Of a stretch of 64,000 nt of DNA, positions 38,686 through 49,246 are shown piece after piece. Numbering within the stretch: the stretch's first letter is position 1; each line of letters opens with the position of its first letter. The DNA is taken from positions 873,001-937,000 of the forward strand of contig NZ_JONW01000005.1 in NCBI RefSeq assembly GCF_000712075.1, given 5' to 3'. The notes beneath the pieces are model-generated. The model was not told the DNA's origin and did not search any database. It saw only the letters and a list, made by a program, of their open reading frames with translations. Source of the stretch: Caulobacter sp. UNC358MFTsu5.1. GTDB lineage: Bacteria; Pseudomonadota; Alphaproteobacteria; Caulobacterales; Caulobacteraceae. The position numbers and the translations under genes were made by a program.

Positions 38686-39327
38686 ATGGACGCACTGACC
38701 CGCGAGCGAACCCTGATCGGTCTCGATACTGACACCGGTCTTGATCTTGAACCCGCCCAGCGCCCCACCCGAGACGAGGCCATGGCCGCCGTCCGGACCC
38801 TGCTGGCCTGGGCCGGCGACAACCCCGACCGCGAAGGCCTGCTCGACACGCCCCAGCGCGTGGTCGACGCCTACGGCGAGTGGTTCGCCGGCTATCACGG
38901 CGATCCGGCCACGGAGCTGTCGCGCACCTTCGAGGACGTGCAGGGCTATGACGACATGGTCATGCTGCGCGGCATCGACGTGCAGAGCCACTGCGAGCAC
39001 CACATGGCGCCGTTCCTGGGCAAGGCCTGGGTGGCCTACATGCCGACCGGCAAGGTCGTGGGCCTTTCGAAGCTGGCGCGCCTGGTCGAGATCTTCGCCA
39101 AGCGTCTCCAGACCCAGGAGACCATGACCATGCAGATCGCCGACGCCATCGAGGACCACCTCAGCGCCGCCGGCGTGGCCGTGCTGATCGACGCCGAGCA
39201 CCAGTGCATGTCGACGCGCGGCGTGCACCACCACGACGTCTCGACGATCACCACCCAGTTCCGCGGCGCGTTCAAGACCGACAAGGTCCTGCAGCAGCGC
39301 TTCATGGACCTGGTGACGCGGAAATAG
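38686..39327 (+). CDS. folE: GTP cyclohydrolase I
   Basis: FolE makes dihydroneopterin triphosphate from GTP, the first step of folate synthesis. The protein has zinc ligands Cys103, His106 (SHCEHH) and Cys174 (EHQCMSTRG), plus the GLSKLARLVEIFAKRLQTQE helix. The ATG at 38686 gives 213 residues, and a GTG at 38665 in the same frame would give 220. The N-terminal 30 residues are not conserved in the family. It is divergent from cysS. Confidence 0.96.
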   Translation: MDALTRERTLIGLDTDTGLDLEPAQRPTRDEAMAAVRTLLAWAGDNPDREGLLDTPQRVVDAYGEWFAGYHGDPATELSRTFEDVQGYDDMVMLRGIDVQSHCEHHMAPFLGKAWVAYMPTGKVVGLSKLARLVEIFAKRLQTQETMTMQIADAIEDHLSAAGVAVLIDAEHQCMSTRGVHHHDVSTITTQFRGAFKTDKVLQQRFMDLVTRK

Positions 39328-39342
39328 TACGCCGCTCCGGCC

Positions 39343-39415
39343 GGGGACATGCGCTCGCGCGTGTCCCCATCAAGCCCAGACCGCGTTTGGGGACACGCCG
39401 CAAGGGCATGTCCCC
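39343..39415. repeat. Palindromic intergenic repeat, family B copy 4 (divergent left arm)
   Basis: The right arm is canonical (GGGGACACGCCGCAAGGGCA). The left arm is GGGGACATGCGCTCGCGCG and the spacer differs from copies 1-3. It is between folE and the M14 gene. Confidence 0.82.
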
Positions 39416-39440
39416 GGCTGGGAGCCGGAGAGCGCTTACG

Positions 39441-41273
39441 ATGTTGAAGACAGGGCTGGCGGCTCTGGCCGTCGCGATGATGGCGGGCACGACCATGGCG
39501 GAAACCCCGAAGGCTCCCTGGGACTCGGATATCCTTCCCCCGACGCTCGCCTGGCATGGCGCCAGCGAGAAGCTGGTCGCCAAGCCCTCCGATCCCTGGA
39601 TCACGCCGTCCGAGCTGACCGGCCTGACGGCTTCGCCCAACTATGAAGAGACCCGCGCCTGGCTCGAGAAGCTGGCCGCCGCCTCGCCCCTGATCCGCAT
39701 GGAGGTCTTCGGCAAGTCGCCCGAGGGCCGCGACCTGCTGGTGCTGTACGTCTCCAAGGACGGCGACAAGTTCGATCCCAAGAAGCCCGTGCTGCTGGTC
39801 CAGGCCGGCATCCATCCGGGCGAGATCGACGGCAAGGACGCCGGCATGATGCTGCTGCGGGACATGGCGTTCCACGGCAAGGACGCGCTGCTGGACAAGG
39901 TGAACCTGGTCTTCGTGCCGATCTTCAGCGTCGACGGCCACGAGCGCGCCTCGCCCTACAGCCGCCCCAACCAGCGCGGCCCGGTGATCCAGGGCTGGCG
40001 GCACACGGCCCAGAACCTCAACCTGAACCGCGACTACGGCAAGCTGGACGCGCCGGAGATGCGGGCGATGATCGGCCTGATCAACAAGGTCCAGCCCGAC
40101 CTCTACATGGACATCCACGTCACCGACGGCGAGGACTACCAGTACGACGTCACCTATGGCTGGGCCGGCTATCTGGGCGACTTCGCGCGCTCGAAGGCCA
40201 CCAGCGCCTGGCTGGACAACACCTACCTGCCGGCCACTCAGGCCGGGCTGAAGGCGGCGGGGCACGTGCCCGGCCAGCTGGTCTTCGCCCTGGACGACCG
40301 CGACCCGAAGAAGGGCCTGGGCTCCTCGCCGGCCTCGCTGCGCTATTCCAACGGCTATGGCGACGCGGTGGGCATGGCCACGGTGCTGGTCGAGAACCAC
40401 TCCCTCAAGCCCTATCGCCAGCGGGTGCTGGGCGCCTATGTACTGCTGGAAGAGAGCCTGAAGGTCCTGGCCAGGGACGGCGCGGCCCTGCGCGCCGCCG
40501 AGACGGCCGACCGCGCCCAGCGCCCGACCGTGGTCGAGGCCAATTTCGGGACCGGCTTCGGCAAGGGCGGCGGCGACAAGCCGCTGCGCACCGTGTCGTT
40601 CCTGGGCGTGCAGTACGAGACCTACGACTCCCCCGCCACGGGCGGCAAGGAGGTGCGCTGGCTGGGCAAGCCCGATCCCAAGCCCTGGTCCCTGCCGCTG
40701 TTCGCCGCCGAGCCGTCGCTTCAGCTGACCCCGCCCAAGGCCTATTGGATCTCCTCGGCCAAGCCCGACGTGATCGAGCGCCTGCGCGTCCACGGCGTCC
40801 AGATGGAGACCCTGGCGGCGCCGAAGACGGTGTCGGTCGACATGATCCGCTTCACGTCGCCCAAGATCGCCCCCCGCGCCAGCGAAGGCCATGTCGAGAT
40901 CGACGCCGGCCCGGTCACCCACGAGACCCGCTCGGTCACCTGGCCCGCCGGCTCGGTCCGCGTCAGCACCGACCAGCCGCTGGGCGAACTGGTCACCCTG
41001 CTGCTGGAGCCGGAAAGCGACGAGAGCTTCTTCGCCTGGGGCATGTTCCCCGAGGTGCTGCAGCGGGTGGAATATATCGAGGGCTACGCCCTGGCCCCGC
41101 TGGCCGAGAAGATGCTGGCCGCCGATCCCAAGCTGAAGGCCGAGTTCGAGGCCAAGCTGGCCGCCGACCCCAAGTTCGCCGCCGATCCCGACGCGCGCCT
41201 GGGCTGGTTCTATGCGCGCACGCCCTATTACGACGACCACTACAAGCTCTACCCGATCGGGCGGGAGCTTTAG
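39441..41273 (+). CDS. Secreted M14-family zinc carboxypeptidase
   Basis: The 610-residue precursor has a signal peptide (about 1-20, ending TTMA). The M14 catalytic domain runs about 50-340: zinc ligands His125 and Glu128 in HPGE, His226 in DIHVTDG, and the catalytic Glu318 in VLVENHSLK. A C-terminal beta-rich part (about 380-600) is typical of large M14 proteins that cleave peptides in the periplasm. The start at 39441 has GGAG just upstream. The next gene begins 3 bases on. Confidence 0.9.
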   Translation: MLKTGLAALAVAMMAGTTMAETPKAPWDSDILPPTLAWHGASEKLVAKPSDPWITPSELTGLTASPNYEETRAWLEKLAAASPLIRMEVFGKSPEGRDLLVLYVSKDGDKFDPKKPVLLVQAGIHPGEIDGKDAGMMLLRDMAFHGKDALLDKVNLVFVPIFSVDGHERASPYSRPNQRGPVIQGWRHTAQNLNLNRDYGKLDAPEMRAMIGLINKVQPDLYMDIHVTDGEDYQYDVTYGWAGYLGDFARSKATSAWLDNTYLPATQAGLKAAGHVPGQLVFALDDRDPKKGLGSSPASLRYSNGYGDAVGMATVLVENHSLKPYRQRVLGAYVLLEESLKVLARDGAALRAAETADRAQRPTVVEANFGTGFGKGGGDKPLRTVSFLGVQYETYDSPATGGKEVRWLGKPDPKPWSLPLFAAEPSLQLTPPKAYWISSAKPDVIERLRVHGVQMETLAAPKTVSVDMIRFTSPKIAPRASEGHVEIDAGPVTHETRSVTWPAGSVRVSTDQPLGELVTLLLEPESDESFFAWGMFPEVLQRVEYIEGYALAPLAEKMLAADPKLKAEFEAKLAADPKFAADPDARLGWFYARTPYYDDHYKLYPIGREL

Positions 41274-41275
41274 GC

Positions 41276-41872
41276 GTGGGTCGCCGGTTCACGCGCCTGG
41301 CCATCGTCGCGGCGGCCTTGGCGTCGATGGGCTGCAACTCCGCGCGCGCAGCCGGCCCGAAGGGCTTCCCTCTGGAGTATAGCGGCGAGACCCGGTTCTC
41401 CTGGCGCTATCCGAAAGCCGAGGGCGACGCCCTTACGGTGAACGAGGACGTTCGCCGGCGGGGCGGAGTCGACTGGGAACAGTTGTCGCTCGTCTGCCAG
41501 CCCGACGGCGCGCTGAGGGTCGAGGTGCGGCGCATGTTGCTGTCGTCGGACGTGCCGCTGATGATCGATGCGGCCGACTACACCCGATTGGCCGTGTCGT
41601 CGGGGACGTTCCGCCTCGAGACGACCCTGACGCCGCGCGGCAACGGTTTCGAACGCTGGTCGCATGGCGTCTTCCCGGGCGGAGCCCGGTCCGTGTCGCA
41701 GCTCCTGTCCGGACCGCCGCTGGTCTTCACCGGCGTGAACCGCAAGCCGCGCGCGGCGCGCACGGCGCGCGACGAGGATCTTGTCGAGACCTTCCCCGCC
41801 CCCAATTGGAACCGGACCGCGGCCTTCCGCGCGGGCTGCGCCAAGGTCTCCTCCGCCCGGGACGCCCGGTAG
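41276..41872 (+). CDS. Secreted protein of unknown function, 198 residues
   Basis: The start is a GTG at 41276, 3 bases after the M14 stop and behind GGGAG. A signal sequence with cysteine near residue 20 (ALASMGCNSARA) may be a lipobox variant (SMGC), so a lipoprotein or a simple signal peptide. The mature part contains FPLEYSGETRFSWRYPKAEG and two more cysteines (about 74 and 188). No family is recognised. Its tight link to the peptidase suggests a shared envelope role. Confidence 0.7.
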   Translation: MGRRFTRLAIVAAALASMGCNSARAAGPKGFPLEYSGETRFSWRYPKAEGDALTVNEDVRRRGGVDWEQLSLVCQPDGALRVEVRRMLLSSDVPLMIDAADYTRLAVSSGTFRLETTLTPRGNGFERWSHGVFPGGARSVSQLLSGPPLVFTGVNRKPRAARTARDEDLVETFPAPNWNRTAAFRAGCAKVSSARDAR

Positions 41873-41974
41873 CGTCCCTTCAACCCAGTCGCCTCCCCGA
41901 CGAGCCATCTTGCCAGCTTGGCCGAACGCTGAGCCTTATTCGGCGACATTCGATCCCGTTTCACGAGTACCCCG

Positions 41975-42376
41975 ATGGACACCATCGCTTCCGGACACGC
42001 CGCCGCCCTCTGGGTGGGGCTGCACGTCCTGCTCCTGCTGACCCTGTCGCTGCTGGTCGTGCGCCTGCGGCAGAAGCACAAGGTCGCCCTGGGCGACGAG
42101 GGCATCCCCGAGCTGGCCCGCGCCATCCGCGCGTTCGGCAACGCCAGCGAATACATCCCCGTCGGCCTGGCCGCGATCATCGTCCTGGCCCTGGTCGGCG
42201 CCCCGCCGCTGGCGATCCACGTGGTCGGCCTGGTGCTGTTCGCCGGCCGCCTGATCCACGCCGTGGGCCTGTCCAACAGCGGCGGCGCCTCGATCCCGCG
42301 CGCCCTGGGCATGATCTGCACCTGGGTGGCCTACATCTTCGGCGCGGTGGCCCTGCTGTTCTACGCGATTGGCTAG
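41975..42376 (+). CDS. MAPEG-family membrane protein
   Basis: The 133-residue protein has four helices, with the MAPEG-typical RAIRAFGNASEYIPVGLAAI (about 49-68) and GRLIHAVGLSNSGGA (about 90-104). These are membrane-associated proteins in glutathione and eicosanoid metabolism, and bacterial members are mostly uncharacterised. It stands alone, 102 bases downstream of the previous gene. Confidence 0.88.
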   Translation: MDTIASGHAAALWVGLHVLLLLTLSLLVVRLRQKHKVALGDEGIPELARAIRAFGNASEYIPVGLAAIIVLALVGAPPLAIHVVGLVLFAGRLIHAVGLSNSGGASIPRALGMICTWVAYIFGAVALLFYAIG

Positions 42377-42465
42377 GCGGTTTTCGCGCGAAGTGGACCT
42401 CTACCCGCGCTGAGAAAGCGCGCAGGGATGTCTCGAGCCCACACCCTGGACGTCGAGGATCCCAG

Positions 42466-43062
42466 ATGCGCGCCTTCCGCCCCTTCCGCGCGAGCCCGTT
42501 GCTGCTGGGCCTGGCGCTTGTCCTGATCCCCGCCGCCGGGTTCGCCCAGATCGCGCCCCCCGCCGTGGCCGCGCCGGCGCCGCGCCCCGACGGCCAGCAC
42601 GATTTCGACTTCGAGTTCGGCGACTGGACCACCCATATCCGGCGCCTGGAGCATCCCCTGACCGGTTCGACCAGTTGGGTCGAGTACGACGGCAGCTCGA
42701 TCGTCCGGAAGGTCTGGGGCGGCCAGGCCAATCTCGGCGAGATCGACGTCAGCGGCCCGGCCGGCCGCATCCAGGGCCTGAGCCTGCGGCTCTACGATCC
42801 GGCGACCCGCCAGTGGTCCATCCGCTTCGCCAACGGCCGGGACGGCGACCTGGGCGCGCCGATGATCGGCGGCTTCCGGAACGGCCGCGGCGAGTTCTAC
42901 GACCAGGAGACCCTGGGCGGCCGGTCGATCTTCGTCCGCTTCATCTTCTCCGGCGTGACCGACAGGACCTTCGCCCTGGAGCAGGCGTTCTCGGCCGACG
43001 GCGGCAAGACGTGGGAAGCGAACTGGATCGCGACGTTCGAAAGGGTCCGGTCGGCGGCCTGA
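42466..43062 (+). CDS. Secreted beta-barrel-like protein of unknown function
   Basis: The 198-residue precursor starts at 42466 with GAGGA in front, and has a signal peptide (about 1-28, ending GFAQ). The mature part of repeated strands (DFDFEFGDWTTHIRRLEHPL, then SIVRKVWGGQANLGEID) resembles a DUF1579-like or lipocalin-like fold. No active site is recognised. The neighbours do not clarify its role. Confidence 0.7.
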   Translation: MRAFRPFRASPLLLGLALVLIPAAGFAQIAPPAVAAPAPRPDGQHDFDFEFGDWTTHIRRLEHPLTGSTSWVEYDGSSIVRKVWGGQANLGEIDVSGPAGRIQGLSLRLYDPATRQWSIRFANGRDGDLGAPMIGGFRNGRGEFYDQETLGGRSIFVRFIFSGVTDRTFALEQAFSADGGKTWEANWIATFERVRSAA

Positions 43063-43131
43063 TCCTGGGTCGCGGGCGGCGTCGGTCAAACCCGCCTTGC
43101 CCCGGCCCTCCCCCCTCGTCCATAAGACCGC

Positions 43132-44463
43132 ATGGACGAAAACCTGTTGCATGACGTGCTCGCCGCCGCGCGGACCGCCGGCGCCGACGCCGCCGAGGCC
43201 GTGTTCGCGCAGCGCCAATCCCTTTCCGTCAGCGTCCGCCTGGGCGAGCTGGAGGAGGTCGAGCGCGAGGAGTCCCGCGACATCGGCCTGCGCGTCTTCG
43301 TCGGCCGGCAGAGCGCGACGGTGTCGGGCTCGGACATCTCGGCCGAGGGCCGCGCCAAGCTGATCGACCGGGCCGTGGCCATGGCCCGCCTGGCGCCGGA
43401 AGACCCCTACGCCGCCCTGGCGCCCGCCGACCGCCTGGCCCGCGCGCCTTTCCGCGACCTGGACCTCTTCGACCCGACCGAGCCCTCGGCCGAGACCCTG
43501 GAGGCCCAGGCCCGCGAGGCCGAGGCCGCCGCCCGCGCCGTCGAAGGCGTGACCAATTCCGACGGCGGCTCGTCGTCGTGGAGCGCCTCGACCTGGCGGC
43601 TGGTCACCAGCGAGGGCTTCTCCGGCCCGCACCAGGCCAGCGGCTTCGGCGTCTCGGCCTCGGCCATCGCCGGCGAGGGCGCGGGCATGGAGCGCGGCGG
43701 CGAGGGCCGTTCCACCCGCCACGCCGCCGACCTGCCCAGCCCGACCAGCATCGGCGCCAAGGCCGGCGAGCTGGCGGTCGCCAAGCTGAACCCGCGCAAG
43801 CTGGACTCGACCACCGCCCCGGTGATCTTCGAGAACCGCCTGGCCATGTCGCTGCTCAGCCCGCTGATCGGCGCGATCTCGGGCCCGTCGATCGCCCGCG
43901 GCACGTCGTTCCTGAAGGACAAGCTGGGCCAGCAGATCTTCGCCAAGGGCGTGAACCTGCTGGACGACCCGTTCCGCCTGCGCGGCCTGGGCTCGGCCCC
44001 GTTCGACGACGAGGGCGTGGCCTGCGAGGCCCGCGCCCTGATCGACGACGGCGTGCTAACCACCTGGCTGCTGAACATCAGCTCGGCCAAGCAGCTGGGC
44101 CTGGAAAGCACCGGCCACGCCTCGCGCGGCCTGGCCGGCCCCTCGGGCGTCTCGACCCATAACCTGACGCTGCAGCCGGGCGACAAGGACCTGGCCGGGC
44201 TGATGGCCGACGCCGGGACCGGCCTGCTGGTGACCTCGATGTTCGGCCCCTCGCTGAACGGCAACACCGGCGACTGGTCGGTGGGCTGCTCGGGCTTCTG
44301 GTTCGAGAACGGCGTCTCGACCGGCCCCGTCACCGAGATCACCGTGGCCGGCAATCTGATCGACATCTACGCCCGCCTGGTCCCCGGCTCGGACCTGGAG
44401 CTCCGCGGGGCCAGCAACAGCCCGTCCCTGCTGGTGGACGCCCTGGCGATCGCCGGAAAATGA
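43132..44463 (+). CDS. pmbA: Metalloprotease subunit TldE (PmbA)
   Basis: TldE is the non-zinc partner of TldD in the heterodimeric protease. The 443-residue protein lacks the HExxxH motif and has the family start, LEEVEREESRDIGLRVFVG near 39-57. FLKDKLGQQIFAKGVNLLDD and a long C-terminal beta domain (SNSPSLLVDALAIAGK) follow. It overlaps cysQ by 4 bases. The tldE-cysQ-DUF4170 order leading to an ABC exporter is common in alphaproteobacteria. Its partner gene is at 14252-15682. Confidence 0.94.
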   Translation: MDENLLHDVLAAARTAGADAAEAVFAQRQSLSVSVRLGELEEVEREESRDIGLRVFVGRQSATVSGSDISAEGRAKLIDRAVAMARLAPEDPYAALAPADRLARAPFRDLDLFDPTEPSAETLEAQAREAEAAARAVEGVTNSDGGSSSWSASTWRLVTSEGFSGPHQASGFGVSASAIAGEGAGMERGGEGRSTRHAADLPSPTSIGAKAGELAVAKLNPRKLDSTTAPVIFENRLAMSLLSPLIGAISGPSIARGTSFLKDKLGQQIFAKGVNLLDDPFRLRGLGSAPFDDEGVACEARALIDDGVLTTWLLNISSAKQLGLESTGHASRGLAGPSGVSTHNLTLQPGDKDLAGLMADAGTGLLVTSMFGPSLNGNTGDWSVGCSGFWFENGVSTGPVTEITVAGNLIDIYARLVPGSDLELRGASNSPSLLVDALAIAGK

Positions 44464-45248
44464 CCACGGACCTGGACCTGATCCTCGCCGCCGCGCGCGA
44501 CGCCGGAGCCCTGGCGCTCTCGGCCCGCGCGCAGGGCCTGAAGGTCTGGTCCAAGGACGGCGGCTCGCCGGTCACCGACGCCGACTTGGCGGTGGACGCC
44601 CTGCTGAAGAAGACCCTGGGCGAGGCCCGGCCCGACTACGGCTGGCTGTCGGAGGAGACGGTCGACGCTCCCGCTCGACTTGCGACGCCGCGCCAGTTCG
44701 TGGTCGACCCGATCGACGGCACCCAGGCCTTCATGAAGGACAAGCCCTGGTTCGCCGTGTCGATCGCCGTGGTCGAGGCCGGCCGCCCGGTCGCCGGCGT
44801 GGTCCACGCCCCGGCGCTGGACGAGACCTATGTCGCCACCCTGGGCGGCGGGGCCTTCCTGAACGGCGCGGCGATCAGCCCCAGCGACACCGACGACCTC
44901 GAGGACGCCGCCATGCTGGGCGACGCCAAGATGTTCGTGCATCCGGCCTGGCGCGAGCCGTGGCCGCCGATGCGGGTCGAAAGCCGCAACTCGATCGCCT
45001 ATCGCCTGTGCCTGGTGGCCGCCGGAGCCTTCGACGCCGCCGTCGCCCTGTCGCCCAAGAACGAGTGGGACCTGGCCGCCGCCGACCTGATCTGCGCCGA
45101 GGCCGGCGCCCTGCTGACCGACCACAAGGGCCGCGCCTTCACCTACAATCGGGCAAATCCGCTGCTTCCGAGCGTCGTTTGCGCCAATCGCGCGCTTCAC
45201 CCGTTGATCCTGTCGCGCGTCGGGCATATCGACCTGCCGCAACGATAA
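44460..45248 (+). CDS. cysQ: Inositol-monophosphatase-family protein, CysQ-like
   Basis: The 262-residue magnesium-dependent phosphatase has motifs EETVD (about 64-68), DPIDGTQAFMKDK (about 84-96) and the C-terminal WDLAAADLICAEAG (about 200-213). CysQ removes the 3' phosphate from PAP or PAPS; other family members act on inositol or fructose phosphates. The CysQ call rests on family position and context (next to tldE). Confidence 0.88.
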   Translation: MTTDLDLILAAARDAGALALSARAQGLKVWSKDGGSPVTDADLAVDALLKKTLGEARPDYGWLSEETVDAPARLATPRQFVVDPIDGTQAFMKDKPWFAVSIAVVEAGRPVAGVVHAPALDETYVATLGGGAFLNGAAISPSDTDDLEDAAMLGDAKMFVHPAWREPWPPMRVESRNSIAYRLCLVAAGAFDAAVALSPKNEWDLAAADLICAEAGALLTDHKGRAFTYNRANPLLPSVVCANRALHPLILSRVGHIDLPQR

Positions 45249-45272
45249 CTTCCGCGCAGGAAATTCCACGCC

Positions 45273-45497
45273 ATGAGCGACAAGCAGCTTCTTCACCTCG
45301 TGATCGGCGGTGAACTGAAGAACGTTTCCGATATCGAGTTCCGCGACCTGTCCCAGGTCGAGTTCGTCGGCGCCTACGCCAACTACGCCGACGCCCACGC
45401 CGCCTGGAAGGCCAAGGCCCAGGCCACGGTCGACAACGCCCACGCGCGGTACTTCATCATCCACGCCCACAAGCTGCTGGATCCGAGCCTGGATTGA
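45273..45497 (+). CDS. DUF4170-family small protein
   Basis: The 74-residue cytoplasmic protein, MSDKQLLHLVIGGELKNVSD, ends HAHKLLDPSLD. DUF4170 genes sit between cysQ and an MsbA-type gene in alphaproteobacteria, as here, but no role is known. It follows cysQ by 24 bases. Confidence 0.85.
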   Translation: MSDKQLLHLVIGGELKNVSDIEFRDLSQVEFVGAYANYADAHAAWKAKAQATVDNAHARYFIIHAHKLLDPSLD

Positions 45498-45519
45498 TCA
45501 CGGATGTTGGGGGGCGAAC

Positions 45520-45638
45520 ACTTGCCCCCTACGGACCGCTTCGCGGTCGTCTTCCCCCGGAGGGGGAAGAGCCTCGCGCCTTAGGCTCCGCCCCCTACGG
45601 GGGCGGACAGGCGGCGAAGCCGCCAGGTGGGGGCAAGT
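45520..45638. repeat. Palindromic intergenic repeat, family D copy 1
   Basis: ACTTGCCCCC arm at 45520 and its complement ending at 45638 surround nested palindromes (GACCGCTTCGCGGTC, a CTTCCCCCGG/GGGGGAAG pair and GGCGGCGAAGCCGCC). Related copies are at 49083 and 52535. It lies between DUF4170 and a convergent phosphatase gene. Confidence 0.85.
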
Positions 45639-45650
45639 GGGCGAGCCCCC

Positions 45651-46316
45651 CTACTCCCGCCGCAGAATCCCCTCCGTCACGATCCCGCCGATCATCCCGG
45701 CCCGGAAGTCGGCCTTGATCTTCACCGGGTCGTAGTCGGAGCTCTCCACCCACTGGGTGAAGGTCAGGCCCTTGGGGGCGGCGTCCTTCAGGTAGCGCTC
45801 GAAGGTGTAGTCCAGCACGCCGGTCTTGCCCTGCTTGATGTGCAGGTACTTGAACGACAGCTGCTCCATCGCCTCCTCGATCGGCAGGCCCAGGCGGTAG
45901 TGGCAGTAGAGCACGCTCATGATGCCCGCCCGGTCCGCGCCGGACTTGCAGTGCATCAGGGCCGGATATTCGATGCTCTCGAACAGGTCGCGCGCGCCCA
46001 GCACCCGCTCCTTGATCGGCACCTCGCGCGAGGTGATCACGAAGTCGACCATCTTCAGGCCGACCTTCTCGCAGGCGTACTTCTCCAGGGCGTAGAAGCT
46101 GCCGTCGAACCCGCCGCGCAGGTTGATGATCGTCTTGACGCCCTTCTTCTTCCACTCGGCCAGCTGGTGCGGCCACGGCTGGTTGGTGCGGACCAGCTCG
46201 GGGCTGATCCAGTGGTCGTTCTTGAAGCCCAGGCGCAGATAGGCGTGATCGTGCCAGAGGTACGAGAGGTAGGTCTTGAAACGTCCCCAGCGGGTGGTCG
46301 TGTCGTAGCCGGGCAA
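45651..46316 (-). CDS. Dual-specificity/tyrosine-phosphatase-like protein
   Basis: The 221-residue protein carries the CX5R phosphatase motif HCKSGADRAG (about residues 107-116). A conserved aspartate-containing loop and a basic C-terminal tail follow. I chose the TTG at 46316 because it has an AAGGAT ribosome site at a good distance. ATG codons further upstream would overlap the divergent exporter gene. The substrate is unknown. It is divergent from the ABC exporter, sharing its promoter region. Confidence 0.72.
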   Translation of the reverse strand: MPGYDTTTRWGRFKTYLSYLWHDHAYLRLGFKNDHWISPELVRTNQPWPHQLAEWKKKGVKTIINLRGGFDGSFYALEKYACEKVGLKMVDFVITSREVPIKERVLGARDLFESIEYPALMHCKSGADRAGIMSVLYCHYRLGLPIEEAMEQLSFKYLHIKQGKTGVLDYTFERYLKDAAPKGLTFTQWVESSDYDPVKIKADFRAGMIGGIVTEGILRRE

Positions 46317-46452
46317 GACGGATATCCTTCGTGGAAAGCGCGCTAGATAGGCGCCACAGCCCTGTAATGCAAAAGCCACAGCGCCGCACCCCCGCCGCAA
46401 TGACAAGCCACAGGGCGTTGACACCCAACGCGCGAAATCCGACCCCTGCCGC

Positions 46453-48266
<1,814 letters not shown>

Positions 48267-48270
<4 letters not shown>

Positions 48271-48980
48271 GGCCCCTGCGTTGGCCGCTGGTGATCCAGG
48301 TCGTGTCGTCGATCTTCGCCGGCTATTCCAAGCTGGTGTTCCACACCCTGCGCATGACCCGCGAGGGCCAGGAGCACGCCGAGGCGGTGTGGGCCCAGGG
48401 CCGCGAGACCGGCTCCGGGGCGATCCTGTGCTTCTGGCACGCGCGCATCCCGATGTCGCCGCTGACCTGGCCGCAGAGCCCCGACCGCCAAGACATGCGG
48501 GCCCTGATCTCGCGCTCGGCCGACGGCGAGTTCATCGCCCAGACGGTCGAGAAGCTGGGCTTCCCCGCCATCCGCGGCTCGTCGACCAAGAAGTCCGACC
48601 CGGCCAAGAACAAGCACGGCGAGCAGGCCTTCCGCGACATGATCAAGTGGGTCAAGGACGGCGGCGGCATCGCCATCACCCCCGACGGCCCGCGCGGCCC
48701 GGCCGAGCGGATGGAGAAGGGCACCCCGTCCCTCGCCCGGGTGACCGGCGCTCCGGTGATCTTCGTCGGCCTGGCCGCCAAGCCCTGCATCCGCCTGGGC
48801 TCGTGGGACCGCACCGTGATCCCCCTGCCCTTCGCCAAGGCCGCCATGGTCTGGAGCGCGCCCACCGGCGCCGGGCGTGGGGACGATCCGGACGCCCTGG
48901 TCGAGGCCTGGGCGGCTCAGCTGTCGGCCGTGACGCGGCGGGCGGAGGCGTTGGTGGGGCTGGAGCCGGACGGTAGCTGA
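48267..48980 (+). CDS. DUF374 lysophospholipid-acyltransferase-like protein
   Basis: The 237-residue protein has the family core: CFWHARIP near 52-59, STKKSDPAKNKHGEQAF near 109, and the catalytic-loop ITPDGPRGPAERMEKG near 134-149. DUF374 proteins resemble LpxL/LpxM late acyltransferases and are suspected to add acyl chains to lipid A in bacteria lacking those. It overlaps the exporter gene by 4 bases. Its C-terminus runs into repeat B5. Confidence 0.9.
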
Positions 48981-48983
48981 CCG

Positions 48984-49061
48984 GGGACATGCCCTTGCGG
49001 CGTGTCCCCACGGCCTGACTCCGAGCCTGTTGTTGGGGACACGCCGCGAGGGCATGTCCCC
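48984..49061. repeat. Palindromic intergenic repeat, family B copy 5
   Basis: It starts 3 bases after the DUF374 stop, with canonical arms and a diverged spacer. It probably ends the exporter transcript. Confidence 0.86.
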
Positions 49062-49082
49062 GGCGACAGCACGGCGGCGAAC

Positions 49083-49188
49083 ACTTGCCCCCTACGGACC
49101 GCTTCGCGGTCGTCTTCCCCCACAGGGGGAAGAGGCTCCGCCCCCTACGGTGGCGGACAGACCGCGAAGCGGTCAGGTGGGGGCAAGT
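49083..49188. repeat. Palindromic intergenic repeat, family D copy 2
   Basis: Same arms as copy 1 (ACTTGCCCCC) and shared nested GACCGCTTCGCGGTC. It lies just before the CDF transporter gene. Confidence 0.85.
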
Positions 49189-49246
49189 GGGTGCGCCTCG
49201 GGGCATGACGGTTGAAAGGCCCGCCCCTTGGTGGAATGTAGACCCC

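Noticed and set aside
39036-41240. 734-codon minus-strand frame across folE and the M14 peptidase
   Set aside because: Composition is antisense-like and no motif is seen; both plus-strand genes have complete metal sites.
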